A stretch of DNA of 64,000 nt. Origin: Nageia nagi. Lineage: Eukaryota; Pinophyta. The stretch covers positions 6,386,001 through 6,450,000 of the forward strand of contig JBITNC010000001.1 of assembly GCA_050084985.1 (NCBI GenBank), read 5' to 3'. Every line of letters starts with the position of its first letter. Within the stretch, counting starts at the first letter, position 1. The translations under genes were made by a program, and so were the position numbers. Below the pieces are notes generated by a model. The model saw nothing but the letters and a program-made list of their open reading frames with translations, was not told the origin of the DNA and searched no databases. Positions 44,416 through 55,439 of the stretch are shown here, in pieces.

Positions 44416-45261
44416 CATCGAAATGCACTTTCATAGATTGCAATGATTGCAGGATATGGACAAAATGGGTCTTTTGAAAAGGCTCTAGAGATTTCTTTAG
44501 ATGTAATTATTAGGTGTAAAACCAAACTCTACAAACTTTGCCAACATTTTTCAAGCATGTATCATATGGGAGCTCTAGAAGAAGGTATTGACATCCTTCA
44601 AAGAGTATTTGAAAATGGTTTTGCATTGAATGTTGTGGTTGTGAGTGCCTTGATAGATGTGTATGTAAAATGTGGAAGAATGCATAAGGATTGAGAATTG
44701 TTTGATAAGATGCATGATGCAAACATAGTTTGATGGACTACACTAATTAAAGGATATGAAATTCATGGCTACAACAAGGATACCCTTAAACTCTTTGATC
44801 TAATGAAGCACTTGGGAATCAACCCTAATGATATAACCTATGTATGTGTTCAACTTGCATGTAACCATGCAAGTCTAGTGGATGAGGGTTGTAAATAATT
44901 TTATAGCATGAGTGACTCTTGTTGTATTATTATTGGGATGAATCATTATATAGGCATTATTGACCTTCTTGGTCATGTTGGCTATCTTGAGGAACCTTTG
45001 AAACTTCATTTTCAAGATTCCCATATAACCTAAATTGGGTGTTTGGATCTTTGGTTGGTGCTTGTAGATCACATAAGAATGTAGGAATATGAGAATTTGT
45101 GACAACAATCCTCTTTTTATTGGAGCCTATATATGCTCCATCTTATGTTCTTTTTTTAAATATTTATGCTAAAGTGGGCAGCTGGGAGCTGGAATGATTT
45201 TCAAAGAGTAAGGACATTGATGAAAGATAGAGAAATCAAGAAGACACTTGGATATATTTTA

Positions 45262-46988
45262 TTATTAGTAGTAATGTAAGTAGGGGCTTTGAAAGGACCC
45301 TTAACCTTGTACATCAGCCATGTATTTTCAATAATCTTCACACAATAGATCTAAACAAAAACAAAACTAACATGGTGTCACGACCTGCCCTATTAAAAAA
45401 TATACAAAAAAATAACTAGACCAAACATAAACTAAATCAATAGAAAACAAACACAAAAAGCAATCCTAGAAGTGATCTTAGAGGATGAACTTTACTTTTC
45501 CTTTGGAAGGTCCAAGAGATGGGCTCACCATAACCTTCTCCTTTCCTTTATGAAGATGTTCCTCAATCTCCTCCTTCATTTATTTAGCATAGAAGAGGGA
45601 TGCTCACATCGATTTAAGCCACATGCAAAGAAGGTACTTCCATTCATCCATCCCCTTGGGTAAGCTTTTCAATGGAATCCCCATTTCAAAGTTTGGATTC
45701 TTCAACCTAAATTTCCCACCCAAGGGAAACTTCTTTTTGGGAGGTGGGGTTGAGTTCAATTTCTTAGATACCTCCTCCAAACATTTCTTGCCTTCCTAGA
45801 TGGAATAATTCTTAATTCATTGTGAGGATCGAGTACCAATGCTCTTACTTCATGAAGTTGATCCCTTCCTACCCAAGGCCTCCTTAGAGGACTCCTCCTC
45901 CCTAGAGGGGATCATGAAGGGATCATCCTCCTTAACTTTAAGCCCTCTTCTCCATCCTCTCATGTATCCTCTTCAAAATTAGCATAGAATAATGATAGAG
46001 AAGGGTTTGGTTTCTAAGTTGACACTATATGGTTGAATAGGCCATAGAGAATCCCTTAATGGTAAGGCCCCTCCAACTTACCCTCTTTGAGTTTTAGTAC
46101 TAATATTTGGATTGAGTGGAAAAGATAAAATGGGATCAATGGGATGTTGATCTCCTTTTTCCTCCTAAACATATTCATAAATGCAAAGTGGAAATCCCAC
46201 AAAATAGGGGAATGGTTGTCCAATGTGACATATTGCATAATAACAATGACCATAGTCTTTCATTTTACGGGTAGAGATTCTTGATTAATTCCTCCTTGGA
46301 ACTTTTGCAGATTATCTTTCTCCCTTTGAAGAGTTGGAACTCAATTATCAATGAGTGTTTTAGCAAGGAGCTCTCAATTGACTATGAATGAAATCCCATC
46401 AACTTTAATCTTTTTATAATCCCAATATAGCACCAAATGCAAGCTTAAGTTCTCATATGCCTTCTAATAGGTTGAGAAACTTCATCAAGCTCGCTTTCTC
46501 AAACATCTCTCTCATCCTCAATCAATTTACAACATAGTTGGCTCAATACAATATGAAATATTTTCCATCTTCAAAAATCTCAAAAGTAACAAAGAATGGG
46601 AATGATGGAAAATACCCCCTCAATTATTGTGTTTATGGCTAAGCATTCTCAATATGTTTGATTTCTAGGAGAGAGCCCAATCTTGGCTTCCTATACTCTC
46701 CCTCACTTGTTATGCTTCTCCAATGAAGCCACTCATAATGATTAAAGAAATAACTTCATGAAGTCTAATAGCACATTTTGAAACCATCCTCAACCATACC
46801 ATGTACTCATCATCACGAATATTATGATTTCCCAATGCTGCAATTGTTGCCACCTTTATTCTCCTTGATATATTTTCCATAAGAGGGGTCACATCCCAAG
46901 TCCACCTTATCTGATGGGCCCACTCAAATCCCTATTGTCTCATGCTAAGGTCCATTCATGGTATTTAATTTACCCACCACCACCCCCA
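45262..46988 (-). mobile_element. LINE-like insertion in PPR copy 2, unidentified family
   Basis: The insertion lies between two copies of ACACTTGGAT(A/G) (left copy at about 45246-45256, right copy at about 46992-47002), a target duplication of 10-11 bases. On the minus strand the left end is A-rich (TAATAATAAAATA), as expected of a non-LTR 3' tail. The minus strand holds degraded coding sequence: at 46056-46253 a frame with HFAFMNMFRRKKEINIPL, and further left a KKKFPLGGKFRLKNPNFEMG segment. I do not recognise a reverse transcriptase. A Mutator-like element could also give a duplication of this size, but no long terminal inverted repeat is seen. Confidence 0.55.
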
Positions 46989-47478
46989 CTAAACACTTGG
47001 ATGTAGTTGAATTGAAGTTGACAAAAGGGTATATGCTTTTCTTGTAGGAGACAAATCACACCCATAAACACAAGAGATCTATGGAAAATTGGAGAAATTA
47101 TTGAGTGAGATGAAATAATAGCATGAGTCTAATAGCACATTCTGAAACAGCCCTCAACCATACCACATACTTATCATCACAAGTCTTGTGATTTAATAAT
47201 GATGCAATTGTTGCCCACCTTTATTCTTCTTGATATATTTTCCATGAGACAGGTCACATCCTAAGTCAATCTCAATTGATGGACCCACTAAATCGTTGTT
47301 GCTACATGCTAAGGTCTATGCATGGCATTTAATTCACCCTCCACCACCCCCACCAGACACTCATATGTAGTTGGATTGATGTTGACAAAAGGGTACATGC
47401 TTTTCTTGTAGGAGACAATTCACACCCATAAATACAAGAGATATATGGAAAATTAGATAAATTATCGAGTGTGAAGAA
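46757..47478 (+). repeat. Direct tandem duplication, about 360 bp, two copies
   Basis: 46757-47117 and 47118-47478 are similar throughout. Each contains GTCTAATAGCACATT, TTGATATATTTTCCAT, the CCACCACCCCCAC junction of the insertion, and the PPR piece TGTTGACAAAAGGGTA or its equivalent. The unit spans the insertion/PPR border, so it was duplicated after the insertion. Confidence 0.85.
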
Positions 47479-47765
47479 GGCAATGAGGTATATTCCAAAT
47501 ATAATACTTTTGTTGCATGATGTGGAGGTTAATGATTAAGAATTGCTTCTCTATAGCATAGCAAAAAAGTTAGCAATTGCATTTGGGTTGTTAAAGGCTT
47601 CCCCTAGAACCATTATTAGAGTTGTGAAGAAACTTCAAGAATGTGATCACTGCCATACTACAACCAAGTTTATCTCCAAGATTATTGCAAGGGACATTAT
47701 TGTGCGGTATGCAAATTGATTCCATCATTCAAACATAGATAATATTCTTATGGAAATTATTGATG

Positions 47766-48698
47766 ATGCAAAGTAATGCAAGATCTAAAGAGTGTTCCAA
47801 AATGATATGATGCACACTTTCAGGTAGAAAGCCATGTTTCATTTCATTTTCTTCAAAATGTGTTGTTATTAAATATATTTACAAATAGACATTGTTATTG
47901 ATTATTGACATCATATTGTCAAGTGAATATAATTGCCTACAAATATTGATGCAGTATTTGTGAAGGCCTTGTTTCTAATACTAAAACACAATGGTGTTCA
48001 ACTATTTTAAAATCCTATACAATTAAAGAGTAAAGATCTGGAAAAGAAGGTGCAAGAATCGCAAAGATGAAAGGAGAAATAGTTAAAGGAAATAGAAAAC
48101 ACTCAATAAATAATAAATGTTAAAGAAGGGCTTATAACTAACCTAGTACTTTGGTATGAAGAGTACACAACAACTCTTAATTGTACTTTGCTCTCGCCTT
48201 CACTATTTTTTGCAGTTCTTTTGTTTGGAATAATTTTTTTATCTTGTGCCTATGTTAGCATCGACCATCTAGGCTCGAATTCTATGTAGTAATTTCTTTA
48301 GAGGTTGATACAAAATTTGCATTATCCATGGATAAAAATACAAAGAATTTTTTGGGTGGAATTAGACCATGTTTTGTATATTTAACTACTAAAAATTATT
48401 ATCCAAATTTGATTATTGGAATTCCTTAGCGATAGAAGTGAAAAGTCTGGTCTATAAGGCTTTCAAAGATCCATTTTTATTATATAATTCATGAAAGTTT
48501 GGTTTGCTGGCTAGGAACATAACATAAATCAGTTTCTTACAAAATAATTCATGAAATTTATAAATGAAAAATAATTAAACTATTTCAAATAATGATTGCA
48601 TATTTGTAATAAGGATTTAGCATGAACATTGCTCTATTAAAGGACCAACATGAATGCATATAAAATAAATGAGTTTCTTATAAAAAAAATTAATGCTT
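47766..48698 (+). other. PPR 3' flank and spacer, uninterrupted paralogous copy
   Basis: This stretch matches 23362-23588 plus 42779-43286 as one continuous sequence, then 44233-44415. It therefore shows the spacer without the chromovirus and without the plastid insertion. It has no gene of its own. Confidence 0.85.
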
Positions 48699-48938
48699 CA
48701 TTGAAATGCACTTTCATAAATTGCAATGATTGTAGGATATGGACAAAATGGATTTTTTTGAAAAGGCTCTAAAGACTTTTCAACAGGTGTAATTGTCAAG
48801 TGTAAATTTGAACTCTACAACCTTTGCAACATACTTCCAATATGTGCCACCATGGGATCTCTAGAAGAAAGTATCTACATCCATAAAAGACTATTTGAAA
48901 AATGGTTTTGTATCAAATGATGTGGTTGTGAGTTCCTA
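48699..48938 (+). pseudogene. PPR pseudogene copy 3, truncated by CACTA DNA
   Basis: Starts at the same point as copy 2 (CATTGAAATGC) and runs through one P motif and part of an L motif. It stops at about 48938 after GTGGTTGTGAG, where TNP2-type sequence begins. Shared start and spacer show copies 2 and 3 come from duplication of an already truncated unit. Confidence 0.9.
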
Positions 48939-50320
48939 TCTACTAAACCATAGGCTCCCTTTTTTCAAAAAAGTATGATCCATTGTTAAATATTTACTAT
49001 GGCCAATATATTCCATCTTATTCATCTTACTTGAATATATTGATGGAATATTTTCCACACACTATGGACAAGCATAATAACTTTTTGTATGAAGACCTAT
49101 GATAAGTTTATTTAGAGAATGCATATAATTTATATGATTATAAAAAATCAAATATACATATGTATATATGCATACCTGCACAAATAGGAAGCCTTGGATA
49201 ATTATGTATAGTCCAACATAGTATGCAATAACATTTGAACGACCTTTGATTGATAGGTCTTCCATAAGAGCTGCAACTCCTCAATTACTGGTTTAAGATA
49301 GACATCCATATGTTTAACCTATTTTAGTCCAAGAATATAACATCCAACATCAAATGCTCTTTTTTGATAGACATCCATGGAGGTATGTTATAATTGATTA
49401 TAACAATAGGCCAACATGCATGAGTGTATGGTTCAAAAATGGATTGACACCATCCATTACTAAACCCAATCTGACACTCCTAGCTTCATCCTTAAATTTC
49501 TTGGTCCACTTCTCTTCTATATGTTTCATTGCTTTACTATCTATAGGTATACACAACACACCTTCTTCACTTCTATTTCTTGCATGCCATTCCATTAACT
49601 ATGCAAGTGACTTACAACAGAATATTTGCATCAACCTAGGAAGGATTGGCATTACACAAATAACCTTAGTTGGATTTTTTTCCCCTATTTTACTGTATCC
49701 TTATTCTTCACACTTTGGACATTCAATATTTATATCATATTAGTCTCCTCTATACAATATGCAATCATTAATACATGCATGGTATGAATTATACTTGACC
49801 CCTACATCTTTCATAATGTCACATTCTTTTTTACACAAATCTGGGATGACATTATCACTTGGCAATAACTTTTCTTTTAGCAACCTATAATACAAATTAA
49901 AAATAATTTATATAGTTAATTTCATTATAAAAATATAAAATATCATAAAATAAAATAAAATTCAAACCTTAAAAGAGAAGTGAAACTTGTATTTGACCAT
50001 CCATATTTGGCTTTTATGTTCATTAGAAGTAGGATCATAGATGATACAGTTGTGTTTGTTCCTTCATATAATTTAGTTTTGGAAGCACTATACATGATAT
50101 CCCTTTCTAAATCATCATCTATTTCTTCACCATCTCTTTCTTCATCATCAACATGAACATAGACAGACTCACATAAACCATCAATTCCATTTGCTTTATC
50201 AATGTTATTATCAGCATCATTATATGACCAATATTATCCTCTCTTAATTCATCATCATCAGTGCTTGAATCCCACATAGGTATTTGAATAGGAGTTGTTA
50301 GATTTGGTTCAGACATAAGC
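48939..50320 (-). pseudogene. CACTA transposase (TNP2 / Transposase_21) remnant
   Basis: Reading on the minus strand, a transposase-associated segment comes first (LLKEKLLPSDNVIPDL, then GVKYNSYHACINDCILYRGD). The core follows: YDINIECPKCEEYGYSK, ILPRLMQIFC, MEWHARNRSEEGVL and SVRLGLVMDGVNPF. Then DVYLKPVIEELQLLW and, after an intron-like gap, KMEYIGHSKYLTMDHTF. These are successive landmarks of plant TNP2. The N-terminal acidic part is open at 50119-50316. The protein is broken by stops and ends abruptly at 48939, where PPR sequence starts, so DUF4218 and DUF4216 are missing here. Confidence 0.9.
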
Positions 50321-50659
50321 TTTACATATTTCTTAGGGGTACATATTTTTCATAGTATCTTTTTATCACTCCTACTTATATTATTTTGATGCAATGTTAG
50401 TGTAACAATTATCATTCTTTACTAATCATGATGACTATTTTTTTCCTATAAAATAAGTTGTTATAAACCATTAATTTAGAATAAAAAAATAAGTGTAACA
50501 AGTGTAAAGTAATTTGATACATCCATTGATACACAAGTTCGTATATATAATTTGAATATACATCCATACAAATTGATCATCAATACATATAATTTGATAC
50601 ATCCATATACATAACAAATTAATACATCCATACATATAACAAATTGATACATCCAAACA

Positions 50660-51360
50660 TACACATTATCCATACATACAAGTTAAAATATCCATTCATA
50701 CACATCAATAATATTTTTATTTTTATTTTTATTTTTGGGGTTTGGTCTTGGATGAATTATTATATTTTTATCATCTCCTAACTCCAAATTTTGTGCCTTA
50801 CATGTCAGAGTAGGTCTCCTATAACTATAGTGAGCTAATAGCTCATCACCAAAATTAAGAATTCTAATGGGAAAAATAACTATATAATTATTCATTTATC
50901 TACCCATTAAGTCTTCTTTATCATTAGTATGCTGGTGAAATTCATAATTTGGTGCCCATTCTTCACCTATAGAACTATTTATGTATCCAATTATGTTTCC
51001 TTATATTTTTGGTCAACCATCAATGTATAAGCATTTTGACTACTTTGGAGGTGGAATATTGGAAGCATTTGCACATAACCCATATGTGGAAATACTATAC
51101 ATATATCCTTCTAATTGTCTCCAAACCATTGCTATGTAAATTGGCCCACAAAATGGCATCAATGGCTCCATCTCAAAATTTGGAGTAACAACCATAATAC
51201 TATGTATAAACAAACCATATCTAGAGCACATTTTAGATGGTTTGATCATGTATCAATGACCAAACTAAGGAAATATCTCATAAGCCTTTGGAAAAGGCTT
51301 TTTAGCTTACCATGCACCGTATGCCCCACGATCATATGTATATTGATATTTAAGCTATAG
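50660..51360 (-). pseudogene. SET-domain-like coding remnant
   Basis: The minus strand reads KMCSRYGLFIHSIM, then MPFCGPIY and a W-Q-LEGY segment. After several stops it continues KCLYIDG, then GNIIGYINSSIGEEWAPNYE, FHQHTN and IVIFPIRILNFGDELLAHYS. SET lysine methyltransferases have the same order: GxGLFA, then D-x-x-GN-x-x-(R/G)-xIN-(H/S)S-x-x-PN-x-x-x, then A-x-RxIxxGEELxxxY-x-Y. The asparagine-containing INSS/APN motif and the GDELL-Y-S-Y motif are readable. At least four stop codons fall within it, so it is not functional. It lies on the same strand as, and upstream of, the TNP2 remnant. Whether it was part of the transposon's transcription unit or a captured gene is not resolved. Confidence 0.65.
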
Positions 51361-51639
51361 CTTTGGTGGCATGCACATAAAACACAAATCTTAAACATCC
51401 TCCTTTGTCAGATCAAATAGCTACTCATGTGCATCCTCTGTTAATTGATCATGAAGTCACTTCTAAAGTCTTATTCTTATAGGAATCTCTCTAACTTCAT
51501 TTTTCAATGGACCTACACATTATTTTGGCTTCATATTTTGGATCTACATATTGATTTCATTTGGTTTTATTTGATATCATTCAATATATAAGAATACAAA
51601 AATAAAATCAAATAATGACCAATTGATTACCTCATGAAT

Positions 51640-52057
51640 CATTAATTCTTTGCACATTTTTTCCTGCAACATTACTAGTAAAATAAAGTTAAATATTGCA
51701 AATAATATCATGCATGAAAGTGATAATTTAGATGATATTTCCTTTTTAACTACATATTATGTAATAACATTTATCTTACTCATCCTCATCTGATGAAACA
51801 TCACTCCTCATGGGACATCTAGGAAATATCTTAGGCTCTTAATCAAATGATACATCACTCCTTAACCTTCTAATAACTAGTGTAGGCAATTCCTCTAAAT
51901 CAGATGACACATCACTCCTTGGCCTCCTAGTAATTGGTGTAGGCAACCCCTTTGAATAAGATGGCACATCACTCTTAACAACTCTCTAACACTAATGTAG
52001 TGGCATTTGAATATCTAAATCTAATGATACATAACTCCTCCTTCATCTTGGTGGCAT
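51640..52057 (-). pseudogene. Exon-like segment with repeated RSDVSSD motif
   Basis: From an ATG at 52057 the minus strand reads MPPRWRRSYVSLDLDI. The motifs VKSDVPS, RRPRSDVSSDLEELP, RRLRSDVSFD and MRSDVSSDEDE then follow, spaced about 22 codons apart, with a few stops. A later piece (KMCKELMIHE at about 51665) ends at a GT that could be a splice donor. The repeats resemble short acidic-serine tracts. I do not recognise a domain. It could be the first exon of the SET-like coding region. Confidence 0.4.
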
Positions 52058-52319
52058 TATATAAGATAATTAGTCACTAACCTATTTTACAATTTAAAGA
52101 AAAAAAGAGATTAGTACACGAATAATAATAATCTATAAAGATTTTAATATTAGAATTAAAATTATTAAAGAAGTAATTTTTTTTCAACTACAAATATAAA
52201 ATGATCATATACATTCTATGCAATAGAAGACACATCATCAATCAAAGTTCTTTTAGGAGTTATCATAATGGGTAGAGAGAATAGATAATGTACAAGTGTT
52301 TTTAGAATAAAATATTCTT

Positions 52320-53460
52320 TTTTATTATAATTCAATTCCTAACCCTAACACTTACCCTAACCCTAACTTAATTCCTAATTGCTAACCCAAACCCTAAATC
52401 CTAGCCATTAATGTTAACCCTAACCAATAACCTAACCACTAATAACCCTAACCACTAACCCTAACATTATCTCTAATGTAAATCCTAACTTGACCACTAA
52501 ATCTAACCCTCATGAATAACCCTAGCCACTAACACTAACACTAACCCTAACACTTACCCTAACCCTAACCCTAACTCAATTTCTAATTGCTGACCCAAAC
52601 CATAAATCCTATCCATTAATGTTAACCCTAACCAACAACCTAACCACTAATAACCCTAACCACTAACCCTAACATAAACCCTAACTTGACCACTAAACCT
52701 AACCCTCATGACTAACCCTAACACTAACCATAATCGAACCACTAACCTTAATCCTAACCATTAACCTTAACCTTGACCACTAAGTACCCTAATGTTAACA
52801 CTAACACTAACACTAACTCTAACCCTAACCCTAACCCTAACTTAGTTCCTAATTGCTAACCAAAACCCTAACTCCTAGCCATTAATGCTAACCCTAACCA
52901 TTAACCCTAACTCTAACCTTAACACTAACCCTAACCTAACCTTAATGCTAACCTAAACTCTAACTATAATGTTAACCTTAATAGTAATCCTAACTACTGA
53001 TAACCCAAGCCATTAACTCTAACACTAACCTAACGCTAACCCTAACCTAACCACTAACCCTAATGATTAATTATGTACCCTAACTCTAACCATAACCCTA
53101 ACCCTAACCCTACCCATTAACCATAACTCTGACCACTAAGTACCCTAACATTAATGCTAACCTTACCACTAACCCTAACCCTAAATCCTAACCATTAATG
53201 CTAACCCTAAACATTAAGCCTAACCCTAACCTTGAGCATTAAGTACCCTAATGCTAATGCTAATCCAAACCCTAACTCCTAGCCATTAACACTAACCCTA
53301 ACCACTAACCCTAACTTTAACCTTAATGCTACCCCTAACCTAACCTTAATGCTAACCCTAACTCTAACCTTAATGCTAACCCTAATAGTAACCCTAACCA
53401 CTAACCCTAACCTTAACCCTAACCCAATTCCTAATTGCTAACCCAATCCTTAACTGCTAA
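52320..53460. repeat. Degenerate telomere-like CCCTAA array
   Basis: About 1.1 kb is made of CCCTAA, ACTAAC and CCATTAA variants, with perfect short runs such as CCCTAACCCTAACCCTAAC. The hexamer form dominates over the CCCTAAA expected of most plants. A higher-order unit of about 200 bp containing CCTAATTGCTAACCC and CCTAGCCATTAATG starts near 52350 and 52550, with partial copies near 52835, 53170, 53265 and 53425. It is an interstitial array inside a CACTA-type region and not a chromosome end. Confidence 0.85.
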
Positions 53461-53510
53461 CCCAAAGCAAAATGATTTTAACTTAAAATTATGATTTTTT
53501 ATTTGGATGT

Positions 53511-53540
53511 AAAAAAGGATGCAAATTTGCATCCTTTTTT
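53511..53540. repeat. Perfect 30-bp palindrome of the CACTA subterminal motif
   Basis: AAAAAAGGATGCAAA is followed at once by its own reverse complement. The inner GGATGCAAATTTGCATCC word matches the subterminal words at 2090-2350 and 57700-58050, suggesting that this is a subterminal or protein-binding site of the same transposon family. Confidence 0.75.
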
Positions 53541-55439
53541 GTGTCAGATTACACCAAAAATCATGGGCCACTTGTCACTTTCCTTAGACTTGTTTGGTGA
53601 GAGGAGATATAAAATTTGATTTCAAGCAAGAGAGCACCAAGTAAGTTCCCTTCTAGCTAATTTTATTCAATTCTAACTTGATTTATACCTTATTTCACTC
53701 AATTCTAACTTGTTTTTTTTCATTTTTTGGCATATTTACTCACATGGCTTTGCATTTTATGGGAGCAAAAAGCGTTTCTTGCAAATTCCTCTACATTATT
53801 CCTAATTTTCACAAGGTATGTAGATTCTTACTTGCATGTTTCAATTTCCCACGAATTTACATTAAAAAAAACTAGGGTTTTTGAACTTCTCATGAATTTA
53901 TACTAAAAAAAACCAAGGTTTTTGGAATTCTATCTAAATTTTGATTGTATACTATCAACAATGCATGCTAAAATCTAAAGTTAATTCCATATGCTAGGTT
54001 TTTTTGAATTCCCCATAAAATTTTTGAATTCCCTATAAAGTTAATTCCATATGATAGGGTTTTCCAAATTCCTCATCAACAATACAACAAAAAAATTGAA
54101 GATTCACCAATAAATTGAAACAAATTCTCTACATTACACCATAAAATGAAATTCTAGCAAAAATAGGGACATACCTATGAAAATATTAACTCTGGAACTC
54201 TTCCTTGTTCTCCAAAAACTTGTTTTTGCTACCAATTTTTGAAACTCTTCTTATGTTCTAAGAAGTTGCTTCTTAAACTTAGAATTCCAAAAAACTTGCT
54301 AATTTAATCGATTCTAGTAAATTAAATATAATTTAGTAAATTAAATAGAATTAATTAAATTTAGTTAATATCTTTTTAAAACTTGTTAATGAAGCATCTT
54401 TTCAAAAAGTTATCTTTTAAATTAATTATTTTGTTAGTAAGATTTTTAATTTATATCAAGTAGAATTCGATTAAACTTATTTGCAATAGTTTAGTTAAAT
54501 TTTTAATGAAGTATTCAAATTAACTTGGGTTAAATTTTGTGAAGAGACTTTTAAAGAATCGATTCTAACTTAGTGTGGATTGCATCTTTTGCAACCATTA
54601 ATACTACTAATTCCTCTCATGCTCAAGATAAAAAGCTACCATGTAGGTCATATGATCATGGAGGATGGATATTTATGACACAAAACAATAAATAACCAAT
54701 AATAAAAATGTGCACACATAATATGGCATAAGTATTTATAGCACTAAAATCGTAATGTAGGTAAACATCCACTTTAAACTTGAGCTTTAATATATATTGA
54801 CCAACAAAATGATATGCAATCATAGTAAGCTAGACTATTACTATCTTCGGACATTCAATTTAAAATATAACCTCAATAATCTCTAAAACTCTTGTTGATC
54901 AACTCCTATAAGCTCTCCAATATTCTCTAGCCTCAACAACAACTAAAAAATTACCAAAATTATCAATGACCCTTCCACTAGCTTTCTCATGAAGTTTTAA
55001 CTTTTATTCCTCTATCTTATTGAAGAAATAACATTGTACAATTTATGTTCTAGCAAGATATCTATTAGCAATGGCCCTTGTGCCATTCTCTAGTAGGTTT
55101 TTTCAAATGCCTTGTATTTGTAATAAAATAATAAATTACCAAAGATAAGGATAACCATTGTATAATTATGTAAGATATGAAAGGAACCATTGTGCTCCTC
55201 ATCATTTCTAGGTTAAGCAAGTCTATTTATTAGGGCCCTTGCACCATTCTCTACTACGTATTTGTAAATTCCTTCTATCTAGATCATCCTAAACATTTGT
55301 ATGCCTATGATGTTATTTAGTAAATTATGTTATATATTAATTAGTAATGTATTTTGATGTTATCTAGTAAATATTGATGTTATATCTCTAATTTTATTTA
55401 CTTTCTTATAATGATCACCATTTACCACATATGGGGCAC
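53541..55439. other. AT-rich stretch, no recognised gene
   Basis: It may contain the promoter and introns of the plus-strand gene remnant that follows. A 65-codon open frame at 53678-53875 is not recognised. Short repeats of TTAATTCCATATG occur near 53980-54050. Confidence 0.4.

Larger units (their letters stand above)
44416..47765 (+). pseudogene. PPR-DYW pseudogene copy 2, 5'-truncated and split by an insertion
   Basis: Homology to the PPR gene starts at CATCGAAATGC, equivalent to about 22127 of the intact gene. It runs through P, L and S motifs to 45261 (equivalent to about 22965), then resumes at 46988 and again at 47360-47765 to the DYW end and 3' flank. Frameshifts, stops (for example TTGATGATG in place of the final tryptophan codon) and loss of the HSE motif make it non-functional. 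The gap is a LINE-like insertion plus a 360-bp duplication. It lacks the N-terminal half of the gene. Confidence 0.9.

Noticed and set aside
44443-44694. An independent small PPR gene
   Set aside because: It is a piece of PPR copy 2, with the same frameshifts and stops before and after it.
52320-53460. Chromosome end (telomere) at this position
   Set aside because: The repeats are degenerate, lie between transposon parts and are followed by more than 10 kb of ordinary repeat DNA.
52320-53460. CRISPR-like array, considered because of regular spacing
   Set aside because: There are no identical repeats with unique spacers, and the context is a eukaryotic nuclear genome.
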